Source: JBAZBO01 sp041671425 (lineage in GTDB: Bacteria > Patescibacteriota > WWE3 > UBA101185 > UBA10185). Taken from it: a stretch of DNA of 18,560 nt. The notes under the pieces are model-generated. The model was given only the letters and a program-made list of their open reading frames with translations, searched no databases and had not been told where the DNA came from. Of the stretch, positions 12,878 through 18,560 are shown piece by piece (position 1 is the first letter of the stretch; every line of letters begins with the position of its first letter). The translations under genes were made by a program, and so were the position numbers. The stretch is taken from positions 1 through 18,560 of the forward strand of contig JBAZBO010000008.1 of assembly GCA_041671425.1 (NCBI GenBank). Direction: 5' to 3'.

Positions 12878-15550
12878 TTATTCAAGGCCAACTCTCACCG
12901 TCACTACCTTCTCACCATCTCTACCATCATCATCTATCGCAATAGCTTTGAGTTTTACTTCTTTACCCGCATCTTCGGGCTTGAAAGTCATATCAAAACC
13001 ATAGGGGTAAGACTTATCTTCTGTTACCTTATTATCACCAATATAGATCTTTACACGGTCTATATCATTTGGGGAAGAGACCTCCACCTGGATCCTGTAT
13101 ACCAAGGGTATCCTGTCATTATCAGTAAGATTCACAAACCCAACCTTTGGAGAGACATCAGTCTTCACATCACCATCACTATCAAACTCCAGACCCGAGA
13201 CCATAGTAGGTGGGAAGTATTTTTCATCGCCTGAGTGTTTCTCGTTAACCCATTTATCTACAGCGTTCTGCCACTCTGGAAGCTCTGCAGTAATCTTTAT
13301 AAAAGTCTTTTCCTCAGTATCATCGGCATCTCTGCAAGAGTCACTGGCAATCAATCCATCCTCCTCACAAACCTCAATCTTTTGATACCAATCACTTTTT
13401 GCCACAGGTTCGGTACCTTTGATGAACCATTCATTCCTGGTTTTGAAATCATCAAATGGTTTCATACCAGTAAGCTCATCTACTTCCACCTTATGCACAT
13501 TATCAGGAGTGTTGAAATTTTGAGGCTGTTTATCACTAAGATACTCAATCATGAACTTCCTCCAAATAGGAGTTGCACCTGTAACACCGGAAGATACATA
13601 CGGGTCCATCTTGTCATTATTGTTATTTCCCACCCATACACCTACTGTCACCGAAGGGGTGAACCCAATTGCATAGTTATCTCTTTTGTCATCGGTTGTA
13701 CCGGTTTTCACAGCCACTTTGTGTCCTGGGATATTCAAGAGGCTCCCAGTTCCAAATACTTCGGCTCTGGCACCATCATCTGACAGCACATCAGAAATAA
13801 GGAAAGCTACTCCGGGGTCAAGAACCTTATTCCCTTTGGTATCAACATACTTATACAAAACATTGCCTCTTGCATCTTTTACTTCAAGTAGGGGAGTGGG
13901 GGGCCTAAACGTTCCACCAGATGGAAAGACTGAGAAAGCTCCGGTCAGCTCCAGAAGTTTTACCTCACCGCCACCCAGAGTAAGCGCCAGCCCAAATCGG
14001 CTCCTGTCTCCAAACGTGGTTATACCCATACTTTCCGCCAGATCTATCATGCTATCTATACCAGCCAACTTAAGGGCCTTTACCGCAGGAATATTCAGGG
14101 AGTTACCCAAAGACTTTCTCAAAGACATAGGGCCTCTGAACTTCCCATCATAGTTTTCAGGAATATAAGGCTTGTCTACAGAGGATCCTTCAAACGAGGT
14201 TTCAACATCAATAAACGGATATGAGACTGTATAGCCCTTGGACAATAAAGTGGCGTAAGTGATGGGTTTTATAGCAGATCCTGGCTGCCTCTTGGAGAGC
14301 GCCACATTGAGGTTAGGCTCAAAGGTACAGCTACCCTCACCGGTTATCCCGGAGGTACAACCTTCGGGCTCGGAATCCAAAAAGTACCCCTTAGAACCCA
14401 CCATGGCCAAGACTTGCCCGGTTTGTGAATCCAAAGCTACTAGTGCACCATTACCCACATTCATAGCCTTACTGGCCTCAACTTCATTAAAGACTATATC
14501 CTGAGCCTTCTTCTGCAACTCAAGATCCAATGTGGTTGTGACCTGCAAACCGCCCTGTTCCAAAACCTCCTCACCGAACATATCGGCCAGAAGTTGTTTC
14601 ACATAAAGAACAAAATGGGGAGCTTCGAATGAAACCGCAGCCGCTTGGAATTTGAGCTCCTCGGCCTTGGCCACCTCGTAATCTTCATCACTTAGGTAGT
14701 ACCTTTTGCCATCAGACTGGATCCAACCACGCTCATTCATTAAGTACAAAACATAGTTCTTTCTTTCCATACCCGCCTCGGGATTGGAACCAAAGTAAGA
14801 ATAGAAACTCGGACTTTGGGGAAGGCCAGCCATATATGCCGATTCTGCAATACTTAAGTCTTTCGGATCTTTATTGAAATAAGCCTTGGCAGCAGTGTAG
14901 ATACCATAGTTCTGACCACCATAAGGGGTCTCGTTAAGATACATCTGAATGATCTGGTCCTTGGTGTACTTGCTCTCAAGTTGTAGGGCCAGAATTATTT
15001 CCTTTATCTTCCTGGAAATAGTTCTGTCTTGTGTCAGAAGGGCATTCTTGACTGCCTGTTGTGTAATAGTGGAACCGCTTTGCAAACCTTCCCCTGTGAG
15101 CATGTTCCTTACAGCCCTGAGCATACCCCTTGGAGAAAAACCTTTGTGAATGTAGAAATTCGAGTCCTCGACCGACAATGTGGCATGGATTACGTGTTGC
15201 GAAACATCCTTAACATTCACCAAGATCCTGTTCTTCTCACCATACACTTCAAGAATGGGCGTACCATTGCGATCGTATAATTTTGTAGAGAGCTCTTCAC
15301 TTCTTTCAAGAAGACTGTTTGGGTTGGGAAGGTCACGGGAATAGCCCGCAAAGACTATGATGACACCTACCACACTGATGGCTATAAAAAGCAAAACAAC
15401 ATAGGCCAAAGATATCAAAAACTTCATTTTCTTAGCATCAAAGGGCTTTCTCTTCCTGGTACTCATATTGTTAGAACTTCCTCTGACCCTTGACCATCTG
15501 ATCGGGTATTTGAACTTGCTGGAAAGACTCGAGCCAAGCTTTAAGCGCAT
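12878..15550 (-). CDS. Class A penicillin-binding protein (PBP1A-type)
   Basis: This bifunctional enzyme polymerises lipid II into glycan strands and cross-links the peptides outside the membrane. In the 890 residues: a basic cytoplasmic N-terminus (1-42), one membrane anchor (44-69), and a GT51 transglycosylase domain with catalytic Glu128 in SVEDSNFYIHKGF and GSTITQQ (159-165). The transpeptidase domain has the SxxK motif S425-A-I-K428, SLN (484-486) and KTGT (615-618). A C-terminal region of about 110 residues (780-890) looks like an Ig-like beta domain. The start at ATG 15550 is supported by TATAAT six bases upstream; Met29 is a possible alternative. Cysteines occur in pairs in the TP domain (398, 408) and near the end (728, 739), which suggests disulfides. 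It is divergent from tyrS. Confidence 0.93.
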   Translation of the reverse strand: MRLKLGSSLSSKFKYPIRWSRVRGSSNNMSTRKRKPFDAKKMKFLISLAYVVLLFIAISVVGVIIVFAGYSRDLPNPNSLLERSEELSTKLYDRNGTPILEVYGEKNRILVNVKDVSQHVIHATLSVEDSNFYIHKGFSPRGMLRAVRNMLTGEGLQSGSTITQQAVKNALLTQDRTISRKIKEIILALQLESKYTKDQIIQMYLNETPYGGQNYGIYTAAKAYFNKDPKDLSIAESAYMAGLPQSPSFYSYFGSNPEAGMERKNYVLYLMNERGWIQSDGKRYYLSDEDYEVAKAEELKFQAAAVSFEAPHFVLYVKQLLADMFGEEVLEQGGLQVTTTLDLELQKKAQDIVFNEVEASKAMNVGNGALVALDSQTGQVLAMVGSKGYFLDSEPEGCTSGITGEGSCTFEPNLNVALSKRQPGSAIKPITYATLLSKGYTVSYPFIDVETSFEGSSVDKPYIPENYDGKFRGPMSLRKSLGNSLNIPAVKALKLAGIDSMIDLAESMGITTFGDRSRFGLALTLGGGEVKLLELTGAFSVFPSGGTFRPPTPLLEVKDARGNVLYKYVDTKGNKVLDPGVAFLISDVLSDDGARAEVFGTGSLLNIPGHKVAVKTGTTDDKRDNYAIGFTPSVTVGVWVGNNNNDKMDPYVSSGVTGATPIWRKFMIEYLSDKQPQNFNTPDNVHKVEVDELTGMKPFDDFKTRNEWFIKGTEPVAKSDWYQKIEVCEEDGLIASDSCRDADDTEEKTFIKITAELPEWQNAVDKWVNEKHSGDEKYFPPTMVSGLEFDSDGDVKTDVSPKVGFVNLTDNDRIPLVYRIQVEVSSPNDIDRVKIYIGDNKVTEDKSYPYGFDMTFKPEDAGKEVKLKAIAIDDDGRDGEKVVTVRVGLE

Positions 15551-15556
15551 AGAAAG

Positions 15557-15565
15557 ATTATAACA
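15557..15565 (-). promoter_or_regulatory. Extended -10 promoter of the PBP gene
   Basis: On the minus strand, TGT-TATAAT (hexamer 15562 to 15557) lies six bases before the ATG at 15550. It has a perfect -10 with TG extension, no Shine-Dalgarno sequence and no clear -35. A palindrome at 15566-15582 occupies the spacer just upstream. Confidence 0.7.
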
Positions 15566-15582
15566 AAAAGGACGATCCTTTT
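15566..15582. promoter_or_regulatory. Palindromic operator-like site next to the PBP promoter
   Basis: AAAAGGA-CGA-TCCTTTT is an inverted repeat with seven-base arms around a three-base centre. It lies immediately upstream of the PBP extended -10, between -10 and -35 positions. Its core AAGGACGATCCTT, read in reverse complement, differs from the second site at 15620-15632 by one base. A dimeric repressor or activator is a reasonable guess; no regulator is encoded nearby. Confidence 0.45.
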
Positions 15583-15619
15583 ATTCTAATAGCGTCAATT
15601 TGAAAGGTGGCCAATAATA

Positions 15620-15632
15620 AAGGATCATCCTT
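15620..15632. promoter_or_regulatory. Palindromic operator-like site next to the tyrS promoter
   Basis: AAGGAT-C-ATCCTT has perfect six-base arms. It lies where the tyrS -35 would be (about 15624-15629). Its centre is 52 bases from that of the other palindrome, close to five helical turns, so both sites would face the same side of the DNA. Confidence 0.45.
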
Positions 15633-15643
15633 AAGGCTTGATG

Positions 15644-15652
15644 TGCTAAAAT
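15644..15652 (+). promoter_or_regulatory. Extended -10 promoter of tyrS
   Basis: TGC-TAAAAT (hexamer 15647-15652) ends six bases before the ATG at 15659. No Shine-Dalgarno sequence and no T-box leader is present; the transcript is predicted to begin at the start codon. Confidence 0.6.
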
Positions 15653-15658
15653 TATTTC

Positions 15659-16852
15659 ATGTCCAGCATTTGCACAGATGAGGTAAAAATAGACGAAATA
15701 CTCACGAGGGGAGTCCATGAGCTATTCACCAAGGAAGAGCTGAAACAAAAGCTTATGAGCGGAAAAAAGCTTCATCTCAAGCTGGGAACGGACGTAACAG
15801 GACCAAACCTACATTTGGGACACACAGTGGCGCACAGGAAAATAAGAGACTTTCAGGAACTGGGACATGACGTTACCTTCATAATAGGTGACTTTACAAC
15901 ATTGGTAGGAGACCACTCGGACAAAGTCGATATGAGAACAGAGACCAGCGCCGATGAGATCAAAAGGAATGAACAGCGCTACACAGAGCAATTCTTCAAA
16001 ACAGTCATAAAGAGTCAAACTAAGATAAGGCACAATTCAGAATGGCTCAAAGAACTGAAGTTCAACGATATTATTGGTTTGGCAAGGCAGTTCACCATAG
16101 CCCAGATGTTGGAAAGAGAAACTTTCATGTTGAGATACACTGAGAAAAAACCCATTGGGCTTGATGAGTTTATGTACCCGCTGATGCAAGGTTACGATTC
16201 TGTTGCTCTAAATTGCGATGTTGAATTCGGAGGCACTGATCAGACCTTCAACCTACTTGCCGGACGCAAGATAATGCAGTTGTTCAATCAAACTCCTCAA
16301 TGTGCAGTAGTGACCAGGCTGCTCACTGGAAGTGATGGTAAGCCCATGGGCAAAAGTCTCATGAACTTCATACCTATCCTGGATAACCCAGAAGACATGT
16401 ATGGCAAGGTTATGTCTATAGTAGACGAGGTTATATTCGAATACTTTGAACTTGTCACAAGAGTTCCAATGGATGAAATAGCCCAAATGAAACAAGAGGT
16501 TGAACATGGTGCCAATCCTATGGAATTCAAAAAAAGGCTAGCGAAGGAAATAACTGCGTTTTATCATGACGAGAAAACGGCTTTGCAAGCACAGGAATAC
16601 TTTGAAAGAACAGTACAAAGAGGGGAGAGGGGTGAGAAAGACACACTTGAGATAAATATTCCTGAAAATACCACCTTGCTTGAGGCTCTAAAGACAGCTT
16701 TGGGAGGAGAAGTGTCCTCAGGTGAAATGAAAAGGGTCATAGCCCAGAATGGGGTTTCTATAAATGATCAGATCCAAAACAGCATGGACACCCAGATCAG
16801 ATCAGGAGATACTATAAAGTTTGGAAAAAGAAAGTATATTAAAATAAAATGA
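15659..16852 (+). CDS. tyrS: Tyrosyl-tRNA synthetase
   Basis: TyrRS charges tRNA-Tyr. The 397 residues show the class I Rossmann core with LGTDVTGPNLHLGH (42-55, the HIGH motif as HLGH), the Tyr-pocket region MQGYDSVALNCDVEFGGTDQ (about 176-195) and the second signature at 228-233, KPMGKS, where the standard is KMSKS; TyrRS enzymes are known to vary here (for example KFGKT). A C-terminal S4 RNA-binding domain covers about 333-397 (LLEALKTALG, then IKFGKRKYIKIK). The TDQ-x-FN sequence separates TyrRS from TrpRS. The ATG lies six bases after an extended -10. The TGA stop overlaps the start of the next small gene (ATGA), so translation is probably coupled. Confidence 0.93.
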   Translation: MSSICTDEVKIDEILTRGVHELFTKEELKQKLMSGKKLHLKLGTDVTGPNLHLGHTVAHRKIRDFQELGHDVTFIIGDFTTLVGDHSDKVDMRTETSADEIKRNEQRYTEQFFKTVIKSQTKIRHNSEWLKELKFNDIIGLARQFTIAQMLERETFMLRYTEKKPIGLDEFMYPLMQGYDSVALNCDVEFGGTDQTFNLLAGRKIMQLFNQTPQCAVVTRLLTGSDGKPMGKSLMNFIPILDNPEDMYGKVMSIVDEVIFEYFELVTRVPMDEIAQMKQEVEHGANPMEFKKRLAKEITAFYHDEKTALQAQEYFERTVQRGERGEKDTLEINIPENTTLLEALKTALGGEVSSGEMKRVIAQNGVSINDQIQNSMDTQIRSGDTIKFGKRKYIKIK

Positions 16853-17007
16853 AACTTTTCGAGCAGAAGTCTCATAAAACAATAAAATCATTTTTCAAGA
16901 GAATCATAAAACCCTTTAAGAAGCGTGATTTCATGCTTAAGTTCTTGACAGTCACTATGACACTGGCCCTTCTTTTAAGCTCAGTACTGCCATATATACT
17001 TAGATAA
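16849..17007 (+). CDS. Small single-pass membrane protein (52 residues)
   Basis: I do not recognise this gene. It starts at ATG 16849, overlapping the tyrS TGA by four bases, and ends at TAA 17005-17007, whose last base is the first base of the recG ATG. The tight overlaps on both sides argue that it is real. The first 31 residues are strongly basic (many Lys and Arg, e.g. FFKRIIKPFKKRD), and residues 32-50 form one hydrophobic segment, LTVTMTLALLLSSVLPYI, ending LR. By the positive-inside rule the long basic tail would be cytoplasmic. It is not SecE: it lacks the conserved tryptophan-proline region. Function is unknown. Confidence 0.7.
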   Translation: MKLFEQKSHKTIKSFFKRIIKPFKKRDFMLKFLTVTMTLALLLSSVLPYILR

Positions 17008-18560
17008 TGATAGATCTTGGATCACCGGTCGGAGTTGTCCCCAAAATTGGCGCCAGGTACAAATTCATGCTGGAGAAGCTGATAATATTCACGGTTGGTG
17101 ACCTTTTATACCACTTTCCCTACAGATATGATGACTACTCAGAAATAAAAAACGTTACTGACCTGATAGAAGGTGAGACCGTCACTGTAGAAACCACTTT
17201 GGATAAGATCCAAAACATTTATACTCGCAGCTCCAAAAAACTTACCCTGGCAGAGATATCTGACGAAACAGGCAAAATGAAACTTATGTGGTTCAACCAG
17301 CAATACATAAAAAAACAATTGAATGAGGGTGGGAAATACAGGTTTAGCGGCAAGATATCAAAATATCAGAACAAACCGACTATTTTCAATCCCAGCTTTG
17401 AAAATGCAGAGGATCCCTTTAGAAAGACCGGAAAACTTGCCGCGATCTACCCTGAAACCCAAGGTGTGAAGTCATCCTGGATCTCTTCTAGGATTAACGA
17501 CGTTCTCCTGGAGATTGAGAAACAAGAAAACAAAAATATTATTTTTAAAGAGTTCATGCCAAAAGAAATAGTAGATAAACATAACTTTATAGATTTTGAA
17601 AGTGCACTCAAACATATTCATTTCCCCAAAGATGAACAACAGATAGAGAGTGCAAGGAAAAGACTGGAGTTCGAAGAGCTCTTTTTGGAACTTCTCAAAG
17701 TGGAGAACAGAAAATCTCAATGGCATGAAAAAAAAGTGGCGGTGAGAATTGAGAAGAAAAGGTTTATTGATAAGATAAATGATTTTATAAGCTCATTACC
17801 CTTCGAGCTTACGGACTCACAAAAAACTGCTGCGGATGACATATTCGAGGACATTGAAAAAGATCACCCCATGAACAGGCTCCTGGAAGGGGACGTAGGA
17901 ACTGGCAAAACAATAGTAGCAGTAATTATTTCATACCTTACTTTCTTATGTGGTTACAAAGTACTGTACATGGCTCCCACCGAGATATTAGCCAAACAGC
18001 ACTTTGATACCTTCAAAACATATCTTGAACAGCTGGGGGTAAAGATATCTCTCATAACGGGAAACAAGAAATTGGATGCACTAAAAGACTCGTTTGATGT
18101 GCTTATTGGTACTCATGCTATTTTGTACAACATTCAAAAAGTGCAAGATGTGGGCTTGATCGTGATAGATGAGCAACACAGGTTTGGCGTGGAACAAAGA
18201 ACCGAGCTGATGCAAATATCTGAAAAGGTAACACCTCACATGCTCACCATGACAGCTACTCCCATACCCAGAACCTTAGCACTTACAATATACGGTGATT
18301 TGTCACTCTCCACACTCAAAACCTCCCCCAACAAAGATAAGAAGATAACTACTAGAGCTGTCCCAGAAAAGCTGAGGGATCAGGCGTATCGGTGGATTAG
18401 AAATAGGGGGGAGTCCACTTTTATAGTGTGTCCGCTCATAGAAGAGAGTATGTTCGAAGGCTTTGAGAATATAAAAGCCGCTACGGCAGAATTCGAGAAT
18501 CTAAAAAACGGGGCGTTCAACGGTATGGAAATGGGACTCCTTCACGGGAGAATGAAATCA
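17007..18560 (+). CDS. recG: ATP-dependent DNA helicase RecG, N-terminal part
   Basis: RecG remodels stalled replication forks and Holliday junctions. The gene runs off the right edge after 518 residues. The N-terminal wedge domain has an OB-fold that grips the junction (about 55-130: VTVETTLDKI, MKLMWFNQQYIKK). The helicase domain shows Walker A GDVGTGKT (295-302), motif Ia MAPTEILAKQH (322-332), the RecG-type Walker B DEQHRFG (388-394) and motif III MTATPIPRTLALTIYGDLS (415-433). Walker A lies at nearly the same position as in E. coli RecG (about 295), so the N-terminal half is full length. The ATG at 17007 shares one base with the TAA of the small membrane protein (TAATG), implying coupling within a tyrS-small protein-recG unit. 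No Shine-Dalgarno sequence is evident. Confidence 0.93.
   Translation, partial: MIDLGSPVGVVPKIGARYKFMLEKLIIFTVGDLLYHFPYRYDDYSEIKNVTDLIEGETVTVETTLDKIQNIYTRSSKKLTLAEISDETGKMKLMWFNQQYIKKQLNEGGKYRFSGKISKYQNKPTIFNPSFENAEDPFRKTGKLAAIYPETQGVKSSWISSRINDVLLEIEKQENKNIIFKEFMPKEIVDKHNFIDFESALKHIHFPKDEQQIESARKRLEFEELFLELLKVENRKSQWHEKKVAVRIEKKRFIDKINDFISSLPFELTDSQKTAADDIFEDIEKDHPMNRLLEGDVGTGKTIVAVIISYLTFLCGYKVLYMAPTEILAKQHFDTFKTYLEQLGVKISLITGNKKLDALKDSFDVLIGTHAILYNIQKVQDVGLIVIDEQHRFGVEQRTELMQISEKVTPHMLTMTATPIPRTLALTIYGDLSLSTLKTSPNKDKKITTRAVPEKLRDQAYRWIRNRGESTFIVCPLIEESMFEGFENIKAATAEFENLKNGAFNGMEMGLLHGRMKS

Noticed and set aside
12869..14504. Plus-strand open frames opposite the PBP gene
   Set aside because: The minus strand carries a complete PBP with all catalytic motifs; the opposite frames show no domain pattern.
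15620..15632. The palindrome as an intrinsic terminator
   Set aside because: The stem has six base pairs with a one-base loop, has no T-run and lies between divergent promoters where no transcript ends.
15551..15658. T-box riboswitch upstream of tyrS
   Set aside because: The extended -10 ends six bases before the start codon, leaving no leader, and no T-box core sequence is visible.
11816..16852. TGA recoded to Gly or Trp, as in some CPR groups
   Set aside because: pheS and tyrS end at TGA exactly where the families end and the next genes start; Trp is encoded by TGG throughout.
16849..17007. The small membrane protein as SecE
   Set aside because: It has one membrane segment and a basic tail like SecE but lacks its conserved motif before the helix, and it is not next to nusG.
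1..18560. CRISPR arrays, insertion sequences, phage genes, toxin-antitoxin pairs
   Set aside because: No regularly spaced repeats, terminal inverted repeats with transposase, or recognisable defence or toxin genes were seen on either strand.

Overview
The window reads as a stretch of a small, very compact bacterial genome, most likely from the Candidate Phyla Radiation (Patescibacteria). This is an inference from reduced housekeeping proteins (trigger factor without a PPIase domain, ThrRS without a TGS domain, a short PheT), tightly packed or overlapping genes, and small orphan membrane and secreted proteins. I cannot place it to class. The genetic code is the standard bacterial one: pheS and tyrS both end in TGA at the expected place, so TGA is not recoded.

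Layout. 1-889: the tail of one and the whole of a second small lysozyme-superfamily protein in tandem, followed by tRNA-Leu(UAG). 999-4619: an envelope block with a polytopic GT-C-like glycosyltransferase (minus strand), a divergent SAM methyltransferase and a DedA/VTT membrane protein. 4653-6218: trigger factor and ClpP overlapping as one unit, with tRNA-Val(GAC) starting on the base after the clpP stop. 6262-7068: an unrecognised multi-pass membrane protein. 7116-9955: thrS-infC-rpmI-rplT, a classical translation cluster. 9939-12847: pheT and pheS on the minus strand, converging on and overlapping rplT. 12878-15550: a class A penicillin-binding protein (minus). 15659-18560: divergent tyrS, a 52-residue membrane protein, and recG, which runs off the right edge.

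The content is mostly core biology: protein synthesis (ThrRS, IF3, L35, L20, PheRS, TyrRS, two tRNAs), protein folding and turnover (trigger factor, ClpP), cell-wall synthesis and remodelling (PBP1A, lysozyme-like proteins, glycosyltransferase, methyltransferase) and DNA repair (RecG). I see no mobile element, CRISPR array, toxin-antitoxin pair or defence island.

The most informative structure is regulatory. Most genes that open a transcription unit have no Shine-Dalgarno sequence and instead carry a TGn-extended -10 box ending only 6-9 bases before the start codon, which implies leaderless mRNAs. Most genes inside units have a Shine-Dalgarno sequence or overlap the preceding gene. Other notable points are an infC gene with no ATG/GTG/TTG start (AUU is the best candidate), a pair of near-identical palindromes between the divergent PBP and tyrS promoters, and almost no space for terminators. 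No stretch above 300 bases lacks a gene; the longest gene-free interval is the 108 bases between the PBP gene and tyrS.
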